Shown here: positions 1 through 11,550 of the stretch, piece by piece | Numbering within the stretch: position 1 is the first letter of the stretch | Layout: each line of letters begins with the position of its first letter | NCBI GenBank assembly: GCA_023101725.1 | Contig: JALJCO010007057.1 | Location: forward strand, 1-64,000 | Reading direction: 5' to 3' | Length of the DNA: 64,000 bases | Source of the DNA: Atherinomorus stipes | Taxonomy: Eukaryota; Chordata; Actinopteri; Atheriniformes; Atherinidae | The notes under the pieces: model-generated | Seen by the model: only the letters and a program-made list of their open reading frames with translations | Databases searched by the model: none | What the model was told of the DNA's origin: nothing | Made by a program: the position numbers and the translations under genes

Positions 1-7
1 TTTAAAA

Positions 8-35
8 CACACATACACACACACACACATAAATA
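8..35. repeat. (CA)n microsatellite
   Basis: Short dinucleotide CA tract with one interruption at the very start of the window. A TG-rich stretch follows at 36-50. Confidence 0.8.
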
Positions 36-3000
36 TGGGTATGTGTGTAAGCAAAACTTATTTTTTGAAAATAAACCATTCAAGTTCTGCAGGTTTTTTT
101 CTGTTAAATTAAAAGAGCAAATTTCAATATGTAGGACAAATATGAACCCTGAACATCAGTATTTATGGTCTAAGCGTGCAGTGATTAAACTTTCCTGCAC
201 ATCTGTTCTGTCAGGTACAGCAATGCTTTAACTTTGCCAAGTGTGTATTCGGTATTCTTCGTGGGTTCTGAAATCAGCGCCTATGTTGAACAGTGTTAAG
301 TTTATCAGCCTGTTGAGCCGACGGTAGCGTTAGCATCATGTTTCGTTCGCAGATCATTTACTCAACTTGTAACATCTAAGGCAACTGTTCAGTTGCTACC
401 ACAGGGCCGCGACCTTTCCTCTCTGCCTCCTCCACACGTAGCTTGTCGGGTCGTCTCGAAGTTTACCTGCCTGGCCTGTAGGACTCGCCTCTCCCCATCA
501 CCTCACTGCACTCTGCACGTTGCATTCACATGCTCAGCAGACGTCTGTCAGCAGCGTCTCTACCCCCCCCCCCCCAAAAAAAACCCAAAAACTCATCGGA
601 TCTACACGATTCACGCGAGTCATATATTTTGATCCAAAAACAGCGAATTTCGCCGAAAAGCGACGAGTTTGCAGGTATGTATAAAGGGAAAATGAACTCG
701 CGTTGTTTAAAGGAGCCCTACCATGAAAAATGGACTTTTAAGAGCTTTTCAGCATGTTACTGTGTTATTTTCTCAAAAAAAAGTTAATTTAGGTCGTTTT
801 TTTCTTCATTTGTGCATATTTGAGTAATATCTATGAATAATTAGGCCAAGCTGTAGCTTCCTTAACATAACTGACTTACACCGGTATACACAACGAGGTG
901 GCACCAATCATGAAACGGCAAACACGCATGCGGCCCCTTTTCCCCTAGGGGGAGGTGCTGCATCGGAACAAGACGCCCTCTTTGTTGAACAGAATCTCAA
1001 AGAGACTGCTAACTTATACCCACTTTCTGAGGAAGAAACTAACAGCATCAGGAAGATTTCCTCAGAGACAAGCAGCCATCAGCTAACAGACGTTTGCTCC
1101 AGAGTTCAGGAGATTTTTTTTTTTTTTTTTTAAGCTCTAGAGGACAGCAAGTTGGGAAAAATGTGTGGTTGCGTTCAGCGTGGGAGTTTATTTGTTGTAC
1201 TGGATGAAACCGACTTGCCAGAAGTGGTTGGATTATAACTTCAGGAGCAGAAAAAAAGACGCATCTTTGTGTGTGAACTTCACTCCTGACAACTTCATGA
1301 ATCTCGGCCAGTAAAGTGTTTTTTTTCTCGGGGATTACTTCTGAAACCTGACGCAGTTCCTACTATAAAAACGTGCATGGACAGACAACAGCACCGGTGA
1401 GTGAAAACATCTCTCAGCTCAATGCTAACTGTTAGCCTATGATTTGTTTGCTAATTTCTTACTTGTCAGGGGTCTCTGTGGTACTTCTGTGGTACCTGCA
1501 TGTACTTCAAACTCCATATCAGACTCTGGGTCAGAGCACATACAGCTCCATAACAGGCTGGTCCATTTTATCTCGTCGATTGGAGTCTGATTATCCATCA
1601 ATGTTTACAAATAACATCCATGTGAGCTGCCAGTGCCGGTGCTACATACAATTCTGTGACCCTTCAGAATCAGTGTCTCTTCCGGGGTGATATCATGAAA
1701 TGGGCGTAAAACATGTTGCAATTGGTGAGATCTCTGTGGTTCAGAACAGTCAGCCATCTTACTTCCGTGTTGGAAATGATACGCATGAAAAAACTAATAT
1801 TTAACACCAAATTAGTTTCTATAGTAGCGATGGGAACATATTCAGCTTATAAATGCCTGTGTTTGACTTTTGGGACGTTTGAAAAGCATGATACAGCTCC
1901 TTTAATGTGTGTAATGCATGATTTTCAAACTGTTTAAACCGTTTTTGTGTAACTTGGGGTACTTGCAAATGCATTTTAAAAGGCACGCACAATTTTTTTT
2001 TTACCTTCAACCTCACAAATCTGAAACTTTCATCCTCAAAAAGGCTTTGGCGCAGACAAATCATTTAATCCATGCACGACGCATGGACAAAACTGCATTT
2101 ATGCAAAGATCCGTTCACAAGTGCTTGAAAGGTTTTTAGACTCTTCCTGCAACACCTATGGTAGCCTTGCAGCTTTGTGCATATGGTGTGTTTAAGTGCT
2201 GGCAGACAGCTGGGTCATCTGTGTTGTCCTCAGATTTCCTTCTCCATTGGAGAAGGAAATCTCCAATGGAAATGGTTCATGTCAAGGATTTGCACATAAT
2301 TATAATATGTTACTTCAACTTAAAAAAATTAAGTTAATCATAGCTTGTTGTTCATGTTACTTAAATGAATGTGTTCATGCAACACAAACAAATTATGTGT
2401 GAATAATATGAGACAAAATCATGTTAACTGAACATGAATTTTTAAGTAAAGTCAACAACTGCTCTGATTCAGTTTTTTCAGTGAATTATTTCAAAGTGGG
2501 AAAGATCTTTCTCTGACATATTTTATTGGGCCTTTTTGGCTAATCTTTGGCTCTTAATTGTCACTCTGAATTGAATGGGCAAATAGTTAAACACAGAATT
2601 TGGTTAATACGTACAAAATATTTTTTCTCTTTTCTCTTTAGCCACAACATTAATGATAAATACTGTATGTTGGTGTAATATCACAGTTTGTTTATTAACA
2701 GTTAAAGATATTGGGCATCATTATCCTTTTCCAGCTCCAAAATGATTAATTTATGCAAAATTAGCTGTACATGCAAACACACACGAACACACTTTTTTTT
2801 TTCATAAAGGCCACTGTAAATTCATTAGACATTCTAAGCGTGTCCTATTTTACATTCACATAACTGACTTGATAGAGTTGGAAGTGGTTGAAGGTCTCTT
2901 GGCTTAACAAAGTATTCATGTGAAATGCATTGAAAAAACAGGAACAGATGCATCCATTACATGGTATTGATAACTTGTGTGGTTATTCACTGAAATCTAT

Positions 3001-3297
3001 TGACAAGTCTTATTGAAATGTAGGATCCTTGGCTCCTGCAGCTAATCTCAGTCTCACACTGAAGAGAGATTTTTCAAACTTTGATATATTCTTCCAAGCC
3101 TATGACCTCAGTCAATTCAGACTTTGTTAGAAAATGCACAAGGCACAGATGAAACTTCATAGTAGGAATGGCGAGATTTGCCCTGGTAGACAGAGTTGCC
3201 CTGGTAACATGCCAAGGTTGTTGCGTTGCTCTCAAATATGACCTGATGGGCTGTAGGTTCATACAGATGACTAGTGGTATAATTATAAAGCCCCGTT
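36..3297. other. Non-coding stretch, no gene recognised
   Basis: No protein homology, tRNA or rRNA could be recognised. Visible items are a 13-base C run followed by A-rich sequence at 563-590, a poly-T run near 1117-1131, and a perfect 27-bp palindrome at 2234-2260 (13-bp arms around a single T). The short open frames here show no family motifs. Confidence 0.6.
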
Positions 3298-4010
3298 TCC
3301 ACCCGCGGGTCTGGGTCGGGTCGGGTCAGGCTGGACTGGGTCAGGTGGAGTTTGGTACGGATATGTCGATTTTACGTTGCGTCCTTACAGCATACAGTAC
3401 CCTTAAGCTTGTTGCATACACCACGAGAAGCGAGAACTTTGTTCTTGCCCTCAAAGCTGCAAGAACAAGAAAAAAGTTAGTTTTCGTTGAGTCAATACTC
3501 CACAAGAAGCTCTGTGACTGGGCGCGCGCAGGGGAAGCAGAGGGGAGCGACGGTGTTCATCCAGTGATTATACATTTGCACTAAACCTCTGGAGTTGTGC
3601 ATGTGGCAGTGTATTTAAATGCTACATGTGTTGTTTACATTTTTGTACTTTCTCACCACCTCAATCAGCTGTTTATTAAAACTATTAAAACTATTTGCAT
3701 ATAATAATGGATTAGATTTATATTGCACTTTTCAAGGCACTCACAGTAGGTCCATTATTCATTCACCCCTCATTCATACTTGGTGATGGTAAGCTACATA
3801 TTTCGCCACAGCTGCCCTGGGACAGACTGACAGAAGAGTGTGTTAAGCTCTACCTCTTTGGTCTGGATAGGTTACATCAGTACCCCCACGGAGGGGTATC
3901 AAAAAAGTAGGACGGGTCGGGTTGGATATAAAAGTACCCGTCCCAGTTTTTATCTGTGGAGAAGCAAAAAACTTGGCCTGACCCGACCCAACCCGACCCA
4001 GACCCGTAGA
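3298..4010. mobile_element. MITE with GGGTC-rich terminal inverted repeats
   Basis: The left end carries GGGTCTGGGTCGGGTCGGG (from about 3307) and the right end the inverse CCCGACCCAACCCGACCCAG (about 3981-4004), so the ends form a terminal inverted repeat around roughly 0.65 kb of non-coding DNA. The left flank has the phrase CCCCGTTTCCACC, common at the ends of fish hAT-like MITEs. I could not define a clean target-site duplication, so the superfamily is only a guess. A SINE/LINE tail fragment sits inside. Confidence 0.6.
3705..3840 (-). repeat. SINE/LINE 3' tail fragment, antisense
   Basis: The stretch TTTATATTGCACTTTTCAAG, followed by a CATTCATTCACCCC-like and a CAGCTGCCCTGGGACAGAC-like segment, is the reverse of the 3' part of the SINE-type repeat at 57627-57785 of this window. 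It is therefore a minus-strand fragment of the same family. No coding content. Confidence 0.55.
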
Positions 4011-5389
<1,379 letters not shown>

Positions 5390-6115
5390 GAAAAATACTT
5401 TATTCATCCCAGAAGGGAAATTCAGTATTGTAAAAGCTCACTTTTTTTTTTTTTTTTAAATAAACAAAAAAGTCAGTCAGTCTTGTTCTTTAGGGTGATG
5501 CTGCTAGCAGGAATGAATTTCTGTATCTCTCTGTCCTACAGCGAACTTGACGCAGCCTCCCACTGAACACACTCTGTTGATTCTTCACCGTGTTGTGGAG
5601 AGGATGGGAAGAATCCTCCATCATCTTCATCAGCTTGTGCAGCATTCTTTTTTGAACGATCAGCTCCAGCGGCTCCAGAGTTATCCCCAGCACAGAACCA
5701 GCTTTCTTGATCAGCTTGTTTAGTTTCTTCAAGTCTCTGGTTCTGATGCTGCTTCCCCAGCAGATGGCTGCAAAGCTAATTGCACTTTCCACAACAGACT
5801 TGTAGAAGATCTGCAACATCTTGGTGCAGACGTTGAATGATCTCAGCTTCCTTAAGAAGTAGAGTCTGCTCTGACGTTTCTTGTAGATGTAGTCAGTGTT
5901 GCATTTCCAGTCGAGTCTGTTGTCCAGCTGAACTCCAAGGTATTTGTAGTTCTCCACCACCTCCACCTCCTCTCCCAGGATGTAGACAAGACTATGCTGC
6001 TTATTCTTGCTCTCCTCCTGAAGTCAACAATCATCTCTTTAGTCTTGCTGGTATTTAAGATGAGCTGATTGTTACCGCACCATTTCACAAACTGATTGAC
6101 AAATTCCCTGTACTA
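5390..6115 (-). mobile_element. Rex1-like LINE fragment, 5'-truncated
   Basis: The minus strand encodes the C-terminal end of a non-LTR retrotransposon reverse transcriptase. The first frame has WCGNNQLILNTSKTKEMIVD (about 6088-6000) and the second VVENYKYLGVQLDNRLDW (about 5960), ending with SGRLRQVRCRTERYRNSF near 5510. These phrases are typical of the Rex1/Babar (CR1-like) LINEs of fish. The 3' end reads GAATTTCCCTTCTGGGATGA followed by ATAAAGTATT and a TTTCATT tail. A frame change near 5970-6000 and loss of everything upstream show a dead, 5'-truncated copy. It interrupts the L2-like element; similar ACAATAATGAA and ACAATATGAAG sequences at its two edges may be the target duplication. Confidence 0.75.
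5490..5966 (-). pseudogene. Reverse transcriptase C-terminus (Rex1-like LINE)
   Basis: A 158-codon open frame covering the post-catalytic portion of a LINE reverse transcriptase. The YKYLGVQLDN motif, normally just downstream of the catalytic YADD block, is at its N-terminus, and the RYRNSFLLAA ending is near its C-terminus. The catalytic motifs and the endonuclease are absent, and an upstream piece lies in another frame (5852-6088). It cannot encode an active enzyme. Confidence 0.75.
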
Positions 6116-6389
6116 AAAACAATATGAAGAAAATAAGAAGCAAATACAAGTAAAAACAAATGAAATATGAAAATATTTCACCACATTACCTGGTGTTAAA
6201 GGCAAGTCTGAATAAATGCGTTTTGAGCCTGGCTTTAAAAAGGCCAAAGTCTGTTATAGAGCGCATGTCAGGAGGCAGTTTGGTCCAGAGTCTGGGCCCA
6301 GCGACCGAGAACACCCTATCACCCCAGTGCTTGTATCTGGCTCTAGGGACTTCCAACAAGAGCTGGTTTGCTGACCTTAAAGCTCTGGG
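6116..6389 (-). mobile_element. L2-like LINE, middle segment (antisense)
   Basis: Continuation of the minus-strand L2-like element after the Rex1-like insertion. The sequence around AGGAGGCAGTTTGGTCCAGA and GCGACCGAGAACACCCTATC is the reverse of the coding end of fish L2/Maui-type elements (the 'FAxxGPRLWNxLP' region). It breaks off at 6389, where the 4.2-kb DNA element begins, and resumes at 10581. Confidence 0.6.
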
Positions 6390-7078
6390 GCCTCATTTAT
6401 AAAGCTTGCTTACGCTACTTCTAGACAAATGTGAGAGCCATGTGAGAGCTAAATGAGACAATGGCTTATTTCTCCTGTTTCCCAACCTCGTCTCCAGATC
6501 AAAAACCTAGTCTCACTTCCAGTTCCAGAGGAGATCTCAATCATTTTCTCAAATAATTCTCAGGATGTCTGCATTAAGTTTCAAATAAGACTATTTCCCC
6601 TAGTGAATTTTAGGAGAAACCAAAGAGACATTCATGAGAACGATTTGAAACCTGAATGAGGCTGGGATGAGATCTCCTTTTTGTCTCCTGAGATGCAAAA
6701 GAGAAAGCTTTGAGAAGTAAAATTTTCCTCTGGGTGGGGATCGAGCCCCGTGCAGGCTCTCTGTATGTCCTGTCATTCTCAAAAATTTAATTCCCCTTTC
6801 ATATCAAATTATTTCCATAGATTGACTTTACAGGATTCAAACCAGCAGCGATATTTATGCTGCCCTGTTGAGCTGAAACTATAAGAACCTTTCAAATAAA
6901 TAAAAAGGTCCGTAAGCAAACTTATATGTTAAATCAACATTTCATCAAGTTTTCTCATGATCATATTCCTCTTCCCAATAATCATCAGGGTGATTTATTT
7001 AGCGCATTAACACACAGATTCTGACAAGGTGCGCTGCAATCAGACTTGCTGCACCACACAACAAAAAAAGGTGTTCTG

Positions 7079-7905
7079 TTATGGAGTTTATTTTGTGTTT
7101 TAATAGAAATCAAGAAAAAAAAATAATCTGAAAGAGGAAAATAGGTTTGAATCCAAAATAAAAAATATTGAGAGAATAAATTTGCACACTGATAGCAAAA
7201 ACTGATGTGATTTGAGACTAAAGAAAATGTTTTGAAGGAAAATATTTTATAATAGAATAAATAAAAATAAGTTGACATTTGGAAAATTATTTTCAAGGGA
7301 AAAAAGCTCTCTCAAAAATATATTTTTACTCTCAAATAGCGTTTTTTTGCATTCAGAGTGAAAACATGTTTTCTAAAAAAAAAATTCTCTCAAAACTTTT
7401 TCCTTCTCGCTTTCAAAACCTAAGTCTTTGCTCTCGATTCAGAATTTTTCTCTCGATGTGAAAACTGTGTCATGGGCGGGTCTGTGTTCCTATTGGCCAG
7501 TCTCAACAGAACTGACAGCCGGGTGGTGATATTCTGGGTAAAGGTGGTGACGCCTTCCTCGTTAATATTCATGAGGAAACTCCCGCTGAACCAGACGTAC
7601 TGATCCAGCAGCACGTTTAGAAGGACTCAGACTTTCTGAACGGTTAATAAATGCTGCTGCTGCTTTGGGAAACATGGATACACATCGCTGCGTCTTTCAT
7701 AAAAGTTAATAAAATAAGCAGCCGGGTTATAGTTATCCGTGTACACTTTTAGACATCGACTCGGGTGGAGTGGCTGCAGCCTCAGCCCTGCCAGAGTCTG
7801 ACGAGACGTGTTAAAATTTTCGTTGCCGAGACTGGAGGAAAATGTCAGTGTTTGATCTATCAGACATTCATAAGATGCAGGAAATTCCTGCTTATTGTGC
7901 ATTAA
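7079..7905 (+). repeat. Left arm of large inverted repeat
   Basis: The reverse complement of this ~830-bp arm matches 9230-10064 almost base for base, with small indels and scattered substitutions (roughly 95% by eye). An identical 64-codon open frame occurs in both arms (7420-7614 minus, 9530-9724 plus), which shows the similarity directly. I see no known protein in it. The arm contains repeated CTCTCAAA/CTCTCGAT words between 7309 and 7460. Confidence 0.9.
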
Positions 7906-8179
7906 TCTGCCATTTTGCCACTTTGTTCCCGTTCTGCTTCACATTACCAGCACTGTCTCTGTCTGCTGGAAATGATTCCGGTCTGATGTTTAAAACACGT
8001 CATGTCCAACGAAAAGCAAACTTATTTTCACTGCGACCCGCCCGAACTGCATAAATATCCGCCCTCACCTGAACCGTGATATTAATCTTTGACATTGTGT
8101 CTGCTAAACAGCGTTTTTGCGGGTTATCCGTCAGGTATCCGAATTGTTGCAGGACTTTGGTGCACATATGCACAACACG

Positions 8180-8251
8180 CAGGTGAGGCAGCGTCAACCA
8201 AGCTGCTTGACTGCTTTGGTCAGAAACGATGAAATGATTTTGGACACACTT
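8180..8251 (+). repeat. Nested inverted repeat, left arm
   Basis: About 72 bp that pair with 8395-8466; the shared core is CAAGCTGCTTGACTGCTTTG. The pair sits inside the loop of the larger inverted repeat, so a foldback lies within a foldback. Confidence 0.85.
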
Positions 8252-8394
8252 CCAATAACCCATAACCCCTTTCTGCAATATTTTTTTTTCAATATAAAAT
8301 TGATCTGTGGCAATGCGCGTGATTTAGTTCAGCTACAGAAGTGGAGAGGCGCGCAGAGACGGCACACATCAGCGCGTAATGGATAGGCTGTTGC

Positions 8395-8466
8395 AAGTGT
8401 GTCCATAATCATCTAATCGTTTCTGACCAAAGCAGTCAAGCAGCTTGGTTGATGCTGCCTCACTTG
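8395..8466 (-). repeat. Nested inverted repeat, right arm
   Basis: Inverted partner of 8180-8251, about 90% identical by eye, separated by a 143-bp loop with the word GGCGCGCAGAGACGGCACAC. A CA/TG-rich word flanks the outer end. Confidence 0.85.
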
Positions 8467-8699
8467 TGTGTGTGACGTGTGGTTCTTTCCTGATACCGGC
8501 GACTGCTAGAGAAGGAGGAAGAAAGAGAGGCATCGCCAGCAGGGAGCCTTGTGGTTAAAACAAAACTTGATTAAGAAATAAAATGAATAAAACTAAGTTC
8601 AAATGAATAGGCCTGCGTGATTAAATAAATAACCTAATTAAAATGCCCAAATATAAAGTAGTGAAATAAAAGGAACTAAAAGAAAGACTAAAATGGACT

Positions 8700-9000
8700 A
8701 AAAGGCTGGCGGTGGTCGGCGTCTCGCTCTCTCTCCCGGCTCCTGCTATCTGGGCTCAGTACAGAGTCGACAGCAGCCGCACCCATCAGGCCATGGGCTC
8801 CCCCGGGACTTCAACAGCCGCTCCCGCGGACCCACGGAGAGGCGTACGGTCAGAGTGGCTGCCCGGTCCCGGAGGAGCGGCTCCAGCTCCCAAGCCGCAC
8901 TTCTCAGTCGCCGCCGCCATCTCTCTGCGCCGCCTACGCCTCCTCCGCTCTCAGCTCTGTCCGCACACCGCCTTTTATCCTGCTGGATCCAGTTAGTCAG
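8700..9000. other. GC- and CpG-rich block in the loop of the inverted repeat
   Basis: About 300 bp strikingly richer in G+C and CpG than the AT-rich surroundings, with repeated CCGC, GGCG and CGGAG words. A short open frame (8712-8996, plus) is alanine/proline-rich and looks like a by-product of composition. It could be an internal promoter-like island of the element or captured DNA; I cannot tell which. Confidence 0.5.
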
Positions 9001-9229
9001 GAGAGGAATCCTTCTCCTCAGGTGCCAATCAGTTAATTAATATCACAGTTCATACATTTAGGAATTGACGTGTTGCTCAGGTCTGACAGGGAGAGCCGCA
9101 GTTAGTGGGTCTCGGTTCCGGCGGATGCGAGTTGGTAAAACCTGTGCAGAACTGCCACACGGCAAGTGGTGGTCCATGCGTCCAAACAAAAAGATGATGC
9201 ACTACTTTTTTAGCTTTTGACAGACAGAT

Positions 9230-10064
9230 TAATGCACAATAAGCAGGAATTTCCTGCATCTTATGAATGTCTGACAGACCAGGCACTGACATTTTCCTCC
9301 ATCTCATCTCATCAACGAAAATTTTAACACGTCTCGTCAGACTCTGGCAGGGCTGAGGCTGCAGCCACTCCACCCGAGTCGATGTCTAAAAGTGTACACA
9401 GATAACTATAACCCGGTTGCTTATTTTATTAACTTTTATGAAAGATGCAGCGATGTGTATCCATGTTTCCCAAAGCAGCAGCAGCATTTATTAACCGTTC
9501 AGAAAGCGCTAGTCTGAGTCCTTCTAAACGTGCTGCTGGATCAGTACGTCTGGTTCAGCGGGAGTTTCCTCATGAATATTAACGAGGAAGGCGTCACCAC
9601 CTTTACCCAGAATATCACCACCCGGCTGTCAGTTCTGTTGAGACTGGCCAATAGGAACACAGACCCGCCCATGACACAGTTTTCACATCGAGAGAAAAAT
9701 TCTGAATCGAGAGCAAAGACTTAGGTTTTGAAAGCGAGAAGGAAAAAGTTTTGAGAGAGAAATTTTTTTTTAGAGAAAATGTTTTCACTCTGAATGCAAA
9801 AAAACGCTATTTGAGAGTAAAAATATATTTTTGAGAGAGCTTTTTCTCTTGAAAATAATTTCCCAAATGTCAATTTATTTTTATTTATTCTATTACAAAA
9901 TATTTTCCTTCAAAACATTTTCTTTAGTCTCAAATCACATCAGTTTTTGCTATCAGTGTGCAAATTTATTCTCTCAATATTTTTTATTTTGGATTCAAAC
10001 CTATTTTCCTCTTTCAGATTATTTTTTTTCTTGATTTCTATTAAAACACAAAATAAACTCCATA
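9230..10064 (-). repeat. Right arm of large inverted repeat
   Basis: Inverted copy of the left arm. Differences include a short insertion near 9507-9513 (GCGCTAG) and altered sequence near 9280-9315. The arms end at matching ATGGAGTTTATTTTG / AAATAAACTCCAT words. The two arms are separated by a 1.3-kb loop. Confidence 0.9.
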
Positions 10065-10580
10065 TTCTGTGTTCTGCACACAGTCGCACTAACACAGCGT
10101 TTCCTCCACAGTTCCACAGCGCAACTTCTGGAACAGACCTCTGTTACATCATTCACGCCATAGCAACCTGCTGTCACTCAGCGGACTTTAGTTTATCTGT
10201 GATTCCACTGTGACGCCCAAGTAATATGTTTTTGTGAGGCTCCAACTCACCAACAAGCACCTTCATTTTAGTCTCCACAAAATTATGTTTTATTGGCTTT
10301 TCGGTTGCCAGGATTAAGCTTGCTCATATACATGCAGAAACATCTATAAGGTACTTTACACTGACCATTTATGGTAGAAAGTGGGCGTGTAGGGGGCGGA
10401 ATATGAGCCAAATTCACCTGCGCAAACTTCTAGGAACAGTATGATTTATAAAGGGGAAATTGCTTGAATCTGTGCGTACGCACGGTTTTATAAATCTGAA
10501 TATTTTTTGACATACACAAACTTTTGGTTTTGGTAGTCAGTACACTTTTAGTAAGGATCTTACGCACAGTTTTATAACTG

Positions 10581-11113
10581 AGGCCACTGGTTAGGTTCCG
10601 AGCATGCAAAAGTTTGGACAGGTAAGGAGGGGCAAGGCCTTTTAACTCTTTAAAAACAAATAATGTAATTTTAAAATAAATCCTAAAAGAAGCCAGTGAA
10701 GAGAAAACAGAACTGGGGTGATGTGCTGATGTCGAGGAGTGTTGGCTATAAAGTGGGCAGCTGCGTTCTGAACCAACTGAAGATGGTTGATTGATGACTG
10801 AGAAACTCTGACACAAAGTGCATTACAATAGTCCAGTTTAGAAGTTATAAAAGCATGAATAGCTTTTTCGAGATCACTATGATTTAAAAAAGGTTTTACT
10901 TTTGTTAAAAGACATAGTTCAATAATTGCCACGAAGAGCTGGTTGAATTCTTTTAATTCTTTTGAAACTAGGTCTAAAGCTTCAATTACCAACTCCCGAA
11001 GCACAAGACTTATTTATGAATGGGAAGAAAAGAGTGAGATTTCACAATTACAAGCAGTTGCAGTATGAAAATGGTAGTTCTTCTCTTATAGTCTCACAAC
11101 TGGATAATGAGTG
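10581..11113 (-). mobile_element. L2-like LINE, reverse transcriptase C-terminal segment
   Basis: The minus strand encodes the end of a reverse transcriptase in broken frames. It includes ITSKLDYCNALCVRVSQSSI (about 10840), then LQLVQNAAAHFIANTPRHQH and ITPVLFSLHWLL, then after a frame change ELKGLAPPYLSKLLHARNL. This order of motifs is diagnostic for fish L2/Maui-type elements. It is the 5'-ward continuation of the segments at 6116-6389 and 5301-5389. Frameshifts and missing catalytic motifs make it inactive. Confidence 0.8.
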
Positions 11114-11276
11114 TGTGACAGTGTGGGGTCCTGTCGCTATGCCTCAGATTGATCATGCGCCCTGGCTACTTGGCCACAGGGATGTCCCTTTGGCTGGCTG
11201 GTTAGCGCGCATGACTCTCACCTGGGAGTCTGGGGATCAAATCCTGGCCGGGCACTCTGTTGCATACCTTGCCACA
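11114..11276 (+). repeat. 5' LTR of the TRIM
   Basis: A 163-bp LTR, TG...CA bounded. The tRNA-like part lies at about 11187-11255: A-box-like TGGCTGGCTGGTTAG, then the anticodon-arm-like GACTCTCACCTGGGAGTC, then B-box-like GGGGATCAAATCC. It differs from the 3' LTR at roughly a dozen positions by eye, so the insertion is not brand new. Confidence 0.85.
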
Positions 11277-11279
11277 TTC

Positions 11280-11297
11280 TGGCGTTGTCGGCAGGAT
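11280..11297 (+). promoter_or_regulatory. Primer-binding site (tRNA-Ser type)
   Basis: TGGCGTTGTCGGCAGGAT starts three bases after the 5' LTR. Its complement, ATCCTGCCGACAACGCCA, matches the 3' end of vertebrate tRNA-Ser(AGA/TGA) plus CCA at 17 of 18 positions as I know that tRNA (GACTACG rather than GACAACG). This is the expected place and form for a minus-strand primer site. Confidence 0.75.
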
Positions 11298-11371
11298 CCA
11301 TGCGACGCTCGTAAACATTCCATGGATTCGAAATTGGCGGCACCCTTCACGGAGCACAAGGATGTGCTTGT

Positions 11372-11388
11372 GAAAAGAGGGGGAGAGA
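11372..11388 (+). promoter_or_regulatory. Polypurine tract
   Basis: Seventeen consecutive purines (GAAAAGAGGGGGAGAGA) lie directly against the 3' LTR start TGTGACAG. This is the standard plus-strand primer position of LTR retrotransposons. Confidence 0.85.
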
Positions 11389-11550
11389 TGTGACAGTGTG
11401 GGGTCCTGTCACTATGCCTCTGATTGATCATGCGCCCTGGCTACCTGGCCACAGGGATGTCCCTTTGGCTGACTGGTCTGGCGAATGACTTTCACCTGGG
11501 AATCTGGAGAGCAAATCCCGCCCGGGCCCTCTGTTGCGTACCTTGCCACA
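11389..11550 (+). repeat. 3' LTR of the TRIM
   Basis: A 162-bp LTR. The tRNA-like region reads TGGCTGACTGGTCTGGCG ... GGAGAGCAAATCCCGCCC, slightly degraded at the B box compared with the copy at 15290-15448. It ends CCTTGCCACA and is followed by the AGTG duplication. Confidence 0.85.

Larger units (their letters stand above)
6390..10580. mobile_element. 4.2-kb non-coding DNA element with large internal inverted repeat
   Basis: The left end reads GGCCTCATTTATAAAGC and the right end TTTATAACTGAGGCCA, an imperfect terminal inverted repeat. Both junctions fall inside an L2-like LINE whose text runs on across the gap, and CTGG is present at both flanks, so the whole 4.2 kb is an insertion. Inside are two ~0.83-kb inverted arms (7079-7905 and 9230-10064), a smaller nested inverted repeat, and a CpG-rich block in the loop. 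No transposase or other protein was recognised. Superfamily unknown; GGCCTCA-TTTATAAA ends occur in abundant fish MITEs. Confidence 0.6.
11114..11550 (+). mobile_element. TRIM-type LTR retrotransposon with tRNA-like LTRs (Helenus-like)
   Basis: A complete 437-bp non-autonomous LTR element. Two direct LTRs (11114-11276, 11389-11550) begin TGTGACAG and end TTGCCACA. They enclose 112 bp holding a primer-binding site and a polypurine tract and no protein. The target-site duplication AGTG is perfect (11110-11113 and 11551-11554). Each LTR contains a tRNA-like region with A-box-like and B-box-like words, so transcription may be by RNA polymerase III. In family terms this fits the TRIM group with a tRNA-like sequence in the LTR (Helenus type, for which animal copies have 4-bp duplications). 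Movement would need proteins from an autonomous LTR element elsewhere. Confidence 0.85.

Noticed and set aside
3168..3584. 138-codon open frame
   Set aside because: Runs across the terminal inverted repeat of a MITE; composition-driven.
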